Origin: Plectrocnemia conspersa
Lineage: Eukaryota > Arthropoda > Insecta > Trichoptera > Polycentropodidae
Direction: 5' to 3'
Length of the DNA: 64,000 nucleotides
Assembly: GCA_009617715.1 (NCBI GenBank)
Contig: VTFK01000475.1
Coordinates: forward strand, 186,001 to 250,000
Shown here in pieces: positions 1-11,392 of the stretch. Position numbers and translations under genes: made by a program. Every line of letters begins with the position of its first letter. Within the stretch, counting starts at the first letter, position 1. The notes under the pieces are model-generated. The model had not been told where the DNA came from. It searched no databases and worked only from the letters and a program-made list of their open reading frames with translations.

Positions 1-49
1 CAAAACCATCAGCAATATTTTGTGAACCGTCCAATGTTTTATCGTCGAG

Positions 50-85
50 GTTCATCACTTTCGACGAACCTCGAAAGTGATGAAC
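50..85. repeat. Perfect short hairpin
   Basis: Bases 50-64 and 71-85 are perfect reverse complements (15-bp arms around GTTCATCACTTTCGA) with a 6-base loop. It could be the tip of a foldback element or the terminal part of a transposon. No adjacent gene is visible. Confidence 0.7.
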
Positions 86-1837
86 TTGTATAATAATTCC
101 TAGGAAAATCCGCGAAAAATAAAACTGTAGCTGACTTCCTAAATGTAATAAAGAAACACCTTCGTGCATTAAGAAATAAATTATAATATTAAATCTTTTT
201 TTATTTTTGTTTATATATTTATATTATGTATTATAAGAATGTTTATTAAAAATTTGTTTAGTTTAAAAATTATCTATGTATATTAGATAAATAAATTAAT
301 AAATAATTATTCAAACACCACCAAAATAAATAATAATCTATTTATTATTTACTCGTGCGTAAAAAAAAGTAATGGCAATACATTTCGACCAAGTACTACA
401 CAATTCTTTAAATTGACAGTAAAAATGAATTAAAATCTGAGTAAAGCGATAAAAAAGCCCATTATTCCTTTGCTCCAAACAGTAAAAATGTCGATTTCGT
501 CATAACATCGCATTTAAAAAGTGAGAGACGATTAAATCTCATCGGAAAACGCGATGGCGCAATTCGGTCGACCCGAACACCCTCAAATGCAATCTTCATT
601 TTACCGCTGTTTTCATATTCCACCGCGAGAGAAAGGGGGTGACCGTTTTTTACGCCCTTCTTTTTCGGATCCAACCCTGGGGATGATAAACGGTGATGGG
701 ATCCGCGTGTATCACAACCTGTTATATACACACACACGCGCGTATAGACTGGTTACAATCCACAATATTGTGGAAACACGTACCGGATGAAACCGTTCTC
801 GAAGGGAGGATTTTTCTCTTTTGAGAACGACGATGTATGGATAAACATGTAATTCTATTTTCAATCAGGCCTCAAAAGCAACCTTGAACGTATCGAAGAA
901 AGATTTGAAAGTGTTTTTGATGTTCAAATCATTTATAATAATACACGCGGAAAGATACGGTAACATAATAAACACTTTATCTCGAAGGTGCAACGCGATA
1001 AGATTCAATATAATTATTTTTAATTGCATCACGTCACGGTTAATACCTTCGGCGATAGCTACGAGGAGTTGGAAAAATTTATGTTACACATCTCTTTTAA
1101 ATATACGCCACTATCATTTTACATTACGTATAAAGGTCACCATAGCCCATTCGGAAGCACTGTTAATTCAGATTTCTAATAATACTTATTTCACATAAAT
1201 AATAGTTAGGTTAGCTCACCACTGATCTTTCATTGGGTATGAAAATAGTATTTAATAGTTTCAGTATGGCCTGTGCACCTGTTCAGAAGGACTGATGCGT
1301 ACGTATACCATGCAAGTCCGTGGTGATTATTTTGAAATATATTTATATATTACGCGATAAATCGTCAACAATCGCACACTTCAAACCAACGTACGAACGA
1401 TTTCGACGTATAGATTATGACAAATCGACCACAATTTCCCGTTTTACGTGTCGTGTAATGTCTCTTTCGAAGCTCTCATCTCATCGCGTGAAGTGTGGGT
1501 AAACACGTTCGGTAAACACACGATAAAATCTCGATATAACGATTTTCAGAGAATGGGTACAAAATCGACGCCTAGTATATATTGTAATATATTATGTTTT
1601 CTTTCTTTCGTACAATAACCACCATTCATCACACTTCTTAAACTGCGCCATAAAAGACACATCCAGGTATATATTATATAAATAAGACGCTGTAAAAACT
1701 ACTTTGAAAAAGCAGCAACACAATTATCATAAAAAATGTATATATGGTGACTTGTGCCGTTTGTTGCAATTTTTATACTGAAATAAATATAATAAATACA
1801 AAACAAATGTTTGAATAAAAACTATATTTTTCAACAG
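86..1837. other. No gene recognised
   Basis: AT-rich DNA with a more GC-balanced patch at about 540-840 that contains a short CA/CG dinucleotide run near 720-745. Open frames there are short, lie on both strands and show no recognisable domain, so I read them as chance. Confidence 0.5.
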
Positions 1838-1935
1838 CTACAGGCGAGTCAGCAAGTGCAGACGTCTTAGTCCCAAAGACCATCAAAAGAGGACGCGATC
1901 GTGATTCTCGAAGACGTTTTAGAACCCAAAACTGA
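1838..1935 (+). CDS. Possible terminal coding exon of an unknown gene
   Basis: A splice-acceptor-like sequence (TTTTTCAACAG) ends at 1837. It is followed by an open frame entered with two carried-over bases, which stops at TGA 1933-1935. The encoded tail is about 31 residues, starts TGESASADVLVPK and ends in a basic Arg/Asp/Ser-rich stretch (RGRDRDSRRRFRTQN). Base composition is clearly richer in G+C than the flanks. An AATAAA polyadenylation signal follows at 1974-1979. Acceptor, frame, stop and signal in order suggest the 3' end of a plus-strand gene whose other exons are outside the window or unrecognised. I do not recognise the protein. The opposite strand is also open here, so a chance origin remains possible. 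Confidence 0.35.
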
Positions 1936-1973
1936 GAATAGCTGGATTGTCGACAACACACTTCAGTAGCTTG

Positions 1974-1979
1974 AATAAA
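1974..1979 (+). terminator. Candidate polyadenylation signal AATAAA
   Basis: It lies 39 bases after the stop of the candidate exon at 1838-1935. Such hexamers are common in AT-rich DNA, so it counts only together with that exon. Confidence 0.3.
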
Positions 1980-3170
1980 TGCTTAGCAATATACAACTTT
2001 CTGCGAGATATAAGAACGGATAATAACCAAATAAAATAATAGAATTAGCGCATATATCAAAGTATTAAGTTAATGTGTTGTCGGCTGATTTTCACCGAAT
2101 CTGAATTGTTTTTTTTATATATTTATTCTCTCTAAATTATTTTAAATACAGAAAGATTATTTTTTTAATATTTTACAAATTTACGGTAGTAATCTGGTGG
2201 GCGATAGCTAATCAGAATTATATTATCCTTATCGGGTAATTTTATTTAGCAGTTTTTAAAATGGTGGAGGGTAAAACCCCATGTTGAATTCGCCTTTAAT
2301 ATTCTAGACCATCGGTCCCCAACCTGTGGTACGCGAGTGGATAGTTGGTGGTACGCGAAAAATAATCAGTGAAATAATGGCGGACATAAAAAGTAAAAAA
2401 AATCAGTCATAAAAATATCATTTAAGCTATTGTATTTTTCCTAAACGTAATTTTTCAGAAAAGCTCGATGACTTAATGTTAATGATAAAATTGAAACCTT
2501 GTTTAAGAAATTAGATTTTTGGAAACAGTGTATCGAAAACAATTATGTTTCGAGACAATTAGATTTTTTTGGAAATAATAACCAGGTCGAGTCGAGTTTA
2601 CAAAAATATCGAAGTATGTCTCGATATGAAGACAAAGGTGGAAATACATGACGAGATTTTTTACGAAATTGGAAAAATTAATTGATCTTGGCATTGGCCA
2701 AATTTGTAATGAATCGAACATTCACGTATTGGAAAATATTGTGAAGTAGAACATAAAATGGCAGTTGAAGCTTTAGTCGTCGAGATGCCATTTAACAAAA
2801 TTTCCTTTTTAAAAAAAATATTTGAAATCAACACAACTCGTCGCACGAACCACCAAAATATTTCAACGACTAGAAAAAAAAATTCAACTTTTAAAAGGTT
2901 TCAGATATTAGATTCAACTATCAAAAATTTACAGAAAGCGAGAGAGTTTTTCTACATCTGGAATATAAAAACCAGGAACAGGCTATGTGATTCTTCATTA
3001 AACGCCTTGGTGTTTTTAAAACATATTTTCCTTACAAAAGTAAATGTTTAATTAATATAAATATTTCGATTAAGAAAATTGTAATAAATTAAATTTAAAT
3101 AAATATCGAATAAAGTGTTTTTAAATTGTTTCAATAAATTTTCACCTATTGTACCTATAACACAAATAAT

Positions 3171-3245
3171 ATAAGTTAATAATAATAAATAAATTAAAGT
3201 TAATAATAATAAGTTAATTAAAGTTAATAATAATAAGTTAATTTT
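3171..3245. repeat. Short AT-rich tandem repeat
   Basis: About three copies of a 25-base unit (AAGTTAATAATAATAAGTTA core) inside the hAT element. They probably arose by slippage within the decaying copy. Confidence 0.7.
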
Positions 3246-3437
3246 TTAACATAATTTTTTTTCATGATTATACGAAAAATAAAGTCTCGAGTCCTGGGAA
3301 TCGAAAAAACCCGAGACTTCAGAATCCCTAAAAACAATCAACCGGAAGTATTCGAAACTCTACGTACTTTTTTGGTTGAAAATAAGGTTAGCTTGTCTCA
3401 ATATTTACAATAACATATAATAGTTCATTTAACAGGA

Positions 3438-3843
3438 TTCATGGATTATTTTCCAAAACCCCTTTCAAACCCCTTCTATGCAGAAAATTTAGAAAAAGCT
3501 TCATGGCTATCAATAAAAGATAAAGAAAATTTAATAGACTTATCAAGTGACAAAACTATATAAGTAAAATTCGAACGAAACAATCTAATTAGTTTTTTTG
3601 TTAAGCATCGATAAAGAATATGAAGTACTTTCTGAAAAAGCTCTCAAATTCTTATTACCGTTCACTAGTACGGAATTAGTAGAAAGAGCTTTTTCTTCAT
3701 ATGTTTTTTTTTTAAATAAGTATCGAAACAAATTGGACACATTTGTAGATTTAAGGGTATATTTCACATCTTTTGAACCAAATTTCAAAAAAGTATGTTC
3801 TTCGAAACAAGCACAAGCTTATATTTTAGTAAAATTTGCTTAA
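3438..3843 (+). pseudogene. hAT transposase C-terminal remnant (dimerisation domain)
   Basis: The first frame reads FMDYFPKPLSNPFYAENLEK, like the segment before the hAT dimerisation region. After stops and a frame change near 3598 the second frame gives KALKFLLPFTSTELVERAFS, then KYRNKLD, DLRVYFTSFEPNFKKVCSSK and a stop at 3841-3843. The order LPF.ST.L.E.AFS, KYRN.L, DLR, SxxEP..KK..S.KQA is the hallmark of SCAND3/ZBED-type hAT transposases. In-frame stops and the frame break mark it as dead. The N-terminal BED zinc finger and catalytic part are not recognisable upstream. Confidence 0.8.
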
Positions 3844-3852
3844 AACTTGATA

Positions 3853-4718
3853 GAGTACGCTCGGGATAAGGATTCCGGTTTGTTATTGTGTGCGTGAACT
3901 GTGTGGCTCAAAACAATTTCGCTCATAATATTTCAATTTTTTTATTTTAAAAGAAAATATATGTTTATTTAAAATACATACATCTGAGTTAAGTTGGAAA
4001 TTTCAACGGACAACTTAAAATATATTATATAATCGAAGAAACCAGACATTGATGTCATTAATTAAATATTTGCAAAAATCAAAATCTTTCACTAGTCAAA
4101 AAAAGAATTTAGCTATTCTTCAAAAGTAAAAAGATATAAAATGGGGAAAGAAATTATTCGCAGATTGTTTAATGGCTTGACGACTCTATTAAATCATTAG
4201 AGTCCATTGAATAAATTAAAAAAATATCATTGGCGCAACGATAAGAATAATAACTTTTTTAAAGCATTACAGAGAATAGTGTAAAAAAACCAACAACGTA
4301 CGGATTAATGGAAAAATAATTAAAATATTTTAATCCACGGGTAAGTGAACGAATAACTTACAGCGTATATTTGAAGCCTTGATATCAATTAACCCAAATA
4401 TGCCCAAGACATTTTGTTCTCTTAAAATTTCATTTATAAATAAAAAACAGTGGCACGAGTTTAGTGACCTACCCATGGGACAGTGGGCATATCTGGGTTA
4501 AACCAATATCAACACAAAATTATTTAAAATAAATCACTAGAGAAGATCGAACTTCTGTGCCACACTGCACTTTAATGACGAATACCAGCGTTGACGAATC
4601 AGCGACTGTCCTTAAAAGAGAAAGCGAGACAATAAAGTACACGCTACATCGCTTCTCCCTCTCATATACATGTACACGCACACAATAACAAACCGGCATC
4701 CTTATCCCGAGCGTACTC
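3853..4718. mobile_element. TA-flanked inverted-repeat element, nested in the hAT element
   Basis: The terminal inverted repeats are about 42 bp, nearly identical, and begin GAGTACGCTCGGGATAAGGA. Both ends are flanked by TA (3851-3852 and 4719-4720), the target duplication of Tc1/mariner-type elements. There is no transposase frame, so it is non-autonomous. It lies just behind the hAT transposase stop and inside the hAT termini, so it inserted after the hAT copy. An internal stretch (about 3994-4315) matches in inverse orientation the region 10030-10360. Confidence 0.82.
4393..4497. mobile_element. piggyBac-like MITE, third nesting level
   Basis: A 105-bp element with inverted ends CCCAAATATGCCCA and TGGGCATATCTGGG, flanked on both sides by TTAA (4389-4392 and 4498-4501). 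TTAA target sites plus ends that start CCC are the piggyBac signature. It lies inside the TA-flanked element at 3853-4718, which lies inside the hAT element. Confidence 0.78.
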
Positions 4719-6149
4719 TAACAATGTATTATAATCTTAAGCAACACTTTCATAACTATTATTTTCGATAATAAACAGAAAATTTCGGTAATAATAATAT
4801 TTTTAAATACAATTTCATTAATATTATTATATTTAAAACAAAAATTTTGCCTGCGGTGCTGCTGTAAATTTGTAGAAATGAAGAAATTTTACATTTACCG
4901 CGTTTAATTAATTTTATATACATATATTTTCTATTAATATCGGTAAATTTTGGAAAAAATTGCCTGCGGCGCATTTCTTTTTTTTATAAAAAAATTTAAT
5001 TTAATTCTATGTATTTTTTTTAATAAAAATTGATTGTTAAAAAAATACTTTTTTAAATGTCCTGGTTTTGAATTACGACCTTTTATTTAAAAAAAAAAAC
5101 ATTGTGATATGTAAAGTTCAAAGGTCTCATTGTTGTCAGAAAAAATTAAATCTTTGGTATTTTTTTACTTAAATAAATTGAGTTCTGGGAAATATAGTCG
5201 CCCTATAAAATTTATAATGCAAATAAAATAACAAATTTCTCGAAATACAATCATTTTTAGAAGTGGTACAATTAAGCGTGATGTACTACCAAGTGGTACG
5301 CGAGCCAAAAAAGGTTGGGAAGCGCTGTTCTAGACACCTCATATAATATTCATTTAGCACTCAATGATAAATTATTTGATTTTTACTAACATTACCCCTA
5401 AAAACACTAATTTGATGCCATAATTTAATGCTTGGTTTTAATTAATATGATGCACAAATATTAAATTTTACATTAAAAAAGTGGAAAAAGGATTTTGCGT
5501 CACTGCAATGCAGATTTATATTGATTTGCTTATTTTCTACAACGCGGTCGCGCATTATTTTTGATATAATACCACATTTTCAATTTATTAAATCGCCTTT
5601 TATTGTCTCGGATAATAAATAAGCAACAAAAGTGTAAACAGTGAGTGGAAAAGCGAGAAAACCAAGTTATCTGATGACCAATAACTCAAAAGCACTCGCC
5701 TATATTTCACCATGGGAGACCTATGGCCTCGGACGAGACAATAAATTGAGAAACGGCCCCGAACGACCGATATTAATTTGTTAATGGACCGCCCTTAAAC
5801 GTAGGAACGTAGACGAATTTATTTCTGATAATAAAAACAGCGAATAGGCGTAATCGAACGCGTTATTCGCGTATGGGGGGTAACGACCGTTTTTTTATTG
5901 TGTATAATGATATTACAAAATAAAATTGATTTAAATACGTATTCTATGTTATAATATTAAACAAAATTTATAACATATATGTAGGAAGAGACTCATAATG
6001 CAAAACATAATGGGAAACATTATCTTTAAAAAATCATATCATTACTCAAACGTACTAATAGACGTTACGCGTTGAATCAAAGCCACATATAGATGTATTA
6101 CATAAAATATAGTAAAACACATACGAATAAGAAAAGCGACGAGGTTCAG

Positions 6150-6215
6150 AGTTGAGATTTAAACCCGGATTTTCCGCCCTTCGGAAAAGCGCTCCATCAA
6201 GTGACTCTCAATACG
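6150..6215 (-). repeat. tRNA-like SINE remnant
   Basis: Read on the minus strand the segment has a tRNA-like body: a short stem with GGAGCGCTTTTCCGAAGGGC followed by CCGGGTTTAAATCTCAAC, which matches a degenerate internal B box (GGTTCRANTCC). An A box is not clear and no functional tRNA cloverleaf can be drawn, so a decayed tRNA-derived repeat is the best reading. Confidence 0.4.
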
Positions 6216-7769
6216 ATAAGTGTGTTTGTATTGATTTGGAATAAACATGTCAATGATTGAGCATCGGCAAAGCAAACCGTCCTAACCCTTCTATTAATAA
6301 TGTCATAAATGTTATTTACATGAATATAAGAAATTAAAATTAGTGTAATTCCATTTAGAAAAAATAATGATAGTGCTGTACGTTAAACAAACGCATATTC
6401 ACTTTTGCAATCAGCTGAAAGCCCAGAACAAATGTTTTATACGCTTAGACATAGGCTTACGCCACAGATAGATAAAAAAGCTATTATATAATCGATACAC
6501 AATTCATTAAATAAAATTATCTTATGCGGATTAGGTTATAGTCATCCACTAATTTTGCATCTAAAATAAATAAAAAAGTAATTTTATAAAACAACTAATT
6601 GACTAATAACATATGATTTCATGATTAAACAAATATATAAGATATATTTCATACGAAATAAAAGCATTAATCTAACTCATGAGTGTAAATAAATATTGCA
6701 AATATGACGTAACACAAATCAATATACATTAGTAGATAGTGCAAATTATATTTTTCTATTCACATAGTGTCAATCATGAATTAAACTTTTTAACAAATTT
6801 AATTCTGATTTTTTTTTTTGTGGAAATCTAAACTTTTTTTATCTAATTGAGTTTAAAACGTACAACTTCTTTTATTTTCCTCCACTAATTGACACGGCTG
6901 ACTCCCAGGATAGCCGTTAATTTCAATATTTTCACCGTTGCGCAAAAGCGATCAATTTTCCGCAGCCTCGATACTATTAGCTATATATTCACGCTGCACA
7001 TACAATGCCTTGGAGTTTCCCATAGGGGGCTGATAGATGACTTTGACAAATGAGTCGCATCTCGCCATAAGCAGCATCCGGAAGAGACATCACTTTCGTT
7101 ATGTCTCATCTATTATCCCGGCGGTGACCTTCGTCGTTCGAACCTGTGTGTACGAACTTTCGCCCTTGATTGATTAAAGGATTCGGCTGGACGCGGATAA
7201 ATTGCGAAATTAGGGTAAAAGACTGCTTCTACTATACGCGGCGAATACGTGAACGAAATATGCTAGCGGGAGAAGCATTAAGCACTGACCCTCTCTTTAC
7301 ATACAAAACATAACTACACATGTATGCTATAACGACATACACATATACAAAAAAATATGGAAATTAGGTGCGTCTTACAGCATCGGAAGATGACTCATTT
7401 TATAGATCAATACCCTAGCTGATTAGTCATAAGTCTCATAGCCTTATGACTAATAAATAACGGTTTTTACGGTTTTCGGTTCAGCTCCAAATGATTATTT
7501 TTTAAATGTTTTTATTTCTATTAAAAATGAATTATCTACCATATTGCTTAAAACTTATATTATTTAAAATGTGGCGAGCACGTTTGAAATGGTCTAATTT
7601 TCAAAACTTGCATTAATTTAATGTGACCAAAATGAAAATCCATCAACAAAGAAACAAGACAATAGCATACAGGATGGACCACACACAAAAGCCCTCGTTA
7701 CGACCAGAAGAAATCGCATAAATTACTGTAAATATTTTCCATCATTGAGAGAATATTTTTTTTCGGTCA

Positions 7770-7915
7770 CGGATATAATAAATCACCGGATTCACAAGAT
7801 TCCCGTTGCAATGCAATACGACCTCAGACAATGCCCATCAAGCGAATGTCGCTTTTTACCTATTATTGATCGCTACATAATTGTGATTGATCAGTAAACA
7901 TTGTAACCCTGAATT
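7770..7915 (+). repeat. Fragment of an LTR-related repeat family
   Basis: The segment (around GTTGCAATGCAATACG and GCCCATCAAGCGAATGTCGC) is closely similar to 48285-48460. That copy continues into sequence related to the solo LTR at 33326-34087. It looks like an old LTR piece without internal domains. Confidence 0.55.
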
Positions 7916-8738
7916 CTATAGTAAAAATATTTGTATTTCATATACCATATCATTGTGAAGACGAACGATTGACAATTACTGTTCTTAAAAATCATGATAT
8001 AATAATTTTTAAAAAGATAATTTTATTGTAAAACTCAGAATCTGAAATATTTTACCATACAAGGATGGCAAAAAAGAATTTATATCTAAAGACACATTAT
8101 TCAAAAAAGCATAAAGTCAATTGCATTTTTCTGCGATCATAAAAAATAAAAGGTTAGGTGCTCTATTAATTAACAGCCTCGTCGAATGTAAATTGTGTAT
8201 GTATATGTAAAACGGAAATGATTTATGGCGAACTTTAAAGACAAATAGAGCTGAGATTCCGGTCGACATCGAACGTGGCGTGTAATCAATTAAGTTTAAT
8301 TAAGCCTATCTATCCTATTCGTCAGTGTTTGCTCATTTAAAAGGGTTGCATAAGACGCTTTTCAGGATTCAAGGTAAGTTATGTTAATTGTATATTTGCC
8401 TATCGACTACAACTACGGTAAAACAATTTCATATTAAACCACCGTTTGAACCACAGCTTTGATTTGTTTTCACTGTTTTGATTTTTTTGACAACATTTAA
8501 GATATCTCTAATCTCATTTAGGATAAAAGGTTTCTCAACCTTTTTTCTCATCCTTTTCAATTTGCAATGCATCGCTAGTAACAGCATTGTAGCCTTGTGC
8601 TGTTAGAGAGCATACGATTAGAGATTGTTATCGAGAATTTTCAAGGAATTCTGAATAATTTTGATCAACAATATCACTTATTTACATATTGCATTGTAAA
8701 TTAGATCATTACACGAAATATCTTAATTCGTTGGTTAT

Positions 8739-11233
8739 AGCAAATCGCGGCTCGCGAGCCGCATGCGGCTCATATGGGTATGCGCGTGTGGCTCTTTTAT
8801 TTTACCAAATTCACAATTTTAATTTTTAGTCATCGATATGCACACTTATTATATAATATAGTAACGTTATTCCAAGCCCAATTAATCCTCCCTAATGCTT
8901 CTACAAGCCTTATTTATGAAGTGTTTAGCAACAGTCAACATGTTAGGTCGATATTAGATTTTTGATTAGATTCTACATACATAGAAACTATGTAAATATC
9001 AAACATATTTGTGTAGTAATGAATTTTAGTGAGAGACAAGCGTAACCAGACAGACAGTTATCGCAAAAAAGTATGATTATTTACTTTATGTATAAATTCA
9101 TGGAAAATTGCAATCGATGGATTAAAAAGTATGACAGGTATGAAAAAATATTTAACTCAACTTTAAAATAAAAAAAATGATCACGAGTTACTATCGTTCT
9201 ATTGAACAATCCACCAAGAAGCGCTTTATGCACATACATTTCCGGAATAAATTGTAAAAGTTATGAAATAGGTAATTAATATTACCAACAGCATTGTGTC
9301 AAAAGCGCTCCACCATCGTCAAAGAGTTTTTAAACAATATATATATCAAGACTTTCTCCTCCACAACAAAGTGTGTTGGCTTTCAAGAGGTAAAGTTTTA
9401 AAGCTTTTTGCTTTTTATCTTAAATGCAATTAAAATATTCTTCGAAAAAATAATGTTCAATATTCAGAATTGACAGAAGATCACAAGTTTTATTTCATGG
9501 TAAATATCACATCACAAATAAATGTATTCAATCATAAATTACAAGGAAATGGAAACACTGCGTATTCGATGCTCAAAGAACTGATCTTATTCGAAAATAA
9601 ATTGTTACTTAAGATTCGGAGAACAGATCATTGATTCAATTCTGAGAATTGCATAAATATCGCCAGAAAAGCAGTGCCCTCACTAGCATTGATTATTTTG
9701 TAACAGTAATATTAAATATAAAAGAACCTTTAATGAAAAGATACCTATAACTTAAAAAAAGTAAACAAACTTAGCATTTGTATTAAATCCGCTCATTGAC
9801 AACAAAATGTTTTTTTCTTCGTTTGATATAGACACGAGCATTTTTGAAATACAATTGGTGGGTTTATTCAGAAAAGAGTTGCTTGTCTTGCCACTGAAAT
9901 GGAAGATTTCAGGGGAGAATAATGCAATTTTATTTCACAACACAAGTGGAGCACTCTAAAGGATCTACAGAAAGTAAATATTATGATTTTAATAATTGGA
10001 ATAACCTTCCGAACTCATAGGACCAGTTAAAAAATTATCTTTGCTATTTTTACTTTCTTCATTAATCCGTAAGATGTTGGTTTTCTTACATTACTCTCTG
10101 TACGACTGAATGAAATTTCTTTCAAAAAGATTTAATGGAGTCGCGAGGGTCCTTAGAATTCATCGAGCCTTTAAATAATCTGCGAATTATTTCTTTCCCA
10201 ATTTTACAAATTTATGATTTTGAAGAATAACTAAAGAAGTAATTTTTTTGACTGGTGAAATATTCTGGATTTTCCAAATATTTAATTAATGACATCAATA
10301 TCTGGTTTTTTCAATTATATCATTTATCTTTGATTGCCCTTTGAAATTTTAAGCTTAGCTTAGAATTGATACTCTCCAATTGTTTTAACAACAATTTTAA
10401 AGCCCTTTCGGCTGTAAATAATAATCTTGGGACTGTTGCTACTTTACAAAAACAATATAAAAAACTGTTTTTGGATTATCGAAAAATAAATAGCCCTATT
10501 TAGCCAGATTCTCACGCGTAATTTATTTTTATCGGAGCGGTTTCTTAGATCACCAAAGCAAAGATAAACCCGCCGGCCGGTTAGAGTAGTTTAAAATCGC
10601 AAAAATACTTTCGATCTTCAGAGAAAATATGCATATTTTCAAACATCTGCACAAACACCTTCGGAAAAGTTTATGATCTGAGTTTCTTCTTTTATTACTT
10701 AAGCAAAAATAAACAATTTTTGTTATTCCCAGACCCCTATTAAAACTTCCAAGAAATATGCATATTAGGCATGAACCCGCCTTTACTTATGCGGCGTAAT
10801 AAAAAGGAAAATGGTTGTAAACCTTTTAAATATATTCGTACAAATTCAATTTTATATAACAAAAAATTCTTTATAAAATTTCTCTAGAAATGATAATTCT
10901 CGATTCGACATTTTTCTAGAGAAACTCTCAAAAAGAAGCAGGATGTATGTACATAACTTATAAATATGAACCATATAAAGAGCATTTTGAGAAGGCAAAT
11001 ACTAGATGAGAATTTGGGGTATTGCCTGCAATTAAAATCTACAAGCTACATACCAAAAATCAGTTTTAAGAAATGCGTGTAAAATATGTATATTTATTAT
11101 TTCAATAATAAAAAACATATTTTTAAATTAATTTTATTCGGAAAATCATCTTTATTTGATAAATAAACAATTTTAAATCGTATTTGTAAAAAAATATATG
11201 TGGCTCTCAAAAATATTATAAGCCGTAGTGCTA
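8739..11233 (+). mobile_element. Decayed hAT element (GTF2IRD2/ZBED-like)
   Basis: The left end carries GCGGCTCGCGAGCCGCATGC followed by GGCTC repeats, and the right end has TGGCTCTCAAAAATATTATA then AGCCGTAGTG. This is the arrangement seen in hAT elements related to the mammalian GTF2IRD2/ZBED group. Imperfect octamers TTGGTTAT (8731-8738) and TTGGCTAT (starting 11241) could be the target duplication. Transposase remains lie at 9276-9640. Ends are approximate. Confidence 0.6.
9276..9640 (+). pseudogene. hAT transposase fragment
   Basis: Frame pieces read SIVSKALHHRQRVFK, then LHNKVCWLSRGKVLKLF, then LTEDHKFYFMVNITSQINVF and NHKLQGNGNTAYSMLKE. The block W.SRGKVL followed by F..D...HLN..N..LQG is diagnostic of the GTF2IRD2/ZBED hAT transposase core. 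Stops and frame changes between the pieces show it is inactive. Confidence 0.72.
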
Positions 11234-11314
11234 CTCATATTTGGCTATTTTGGTCTAAAAGCTTGCCGACCAGGCGCGTACGGTGATATACTTTCTGTTT
11301 CGCTCACTCGCTAG

Positions 11315-11392
11315 GTGAAGAGAGTGAGTGAGAGATAAAGGCGTGCGGACTGTATGTAACGCACGCCTTTATCTCTCATTCACTCTCATCAC
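11315..11392. repeat. Long near-perfect hairpin
   Basis: Bases 11315-11347 pair with 11360-11392 (33-bp arms, two mismatches, 12-base loop). The arm contains GAGAGATAAAGGCGTGCG. The size is compatible with a microRNA-like stem or a MITE core, and expression cannot be judged. It lies just outside the right end of the hAT relic. Confidence 0.75.

Larger units (their letters stand above)
2310..5327 (+). mobile_element. hAT transposon with 8-bp target duplication, carrying nested insertions
   Basis: Both ends are flanked by the identical octamer TTCTAGAC (2302-2309 and 5328-5335), the 8-bp duplication typical of hAT elements. The imperfect terminal inverted repeats start CATCGGTCCCCAACCT on the left and, read inward, CAGCGCTTCCCAACCT on the right. 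The subterminal GGTACGCGAG motif also occurs at both ends. The interior keeps recognisable transposase remains (3438-3843). A later 866-bp element sits between the transposase stop and the right end. Removing it leaves a hAT copy of about 2.15 kb. The perfect duplication argues that this is a clean single insertion. Confidence 0.88.
5336..8738. other. No gene recognised; scattered repeat fragments
   Basis: AT-rich sequence with slightly more balanced stretches near 5640-5880 and 6890-7270. Only a tRNA-like SINE remnant (6150-6215) and an LTR-related fragment (7770-7915) can be named. Confidence 0.5.

Noticed and set aside
1773..1961. Minus-strand open frame opposite the candidate terminal exon
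   Set aside because: It lacks splice sites or a signal in that direction, while the plus strand has acceptor, stop and AATAAA in order.
6150..6215. Functional tRNA gene
   Set aside because: Only B-box-like and anticodon-arm-like parts are present. Acceptor stem and A box are missing.
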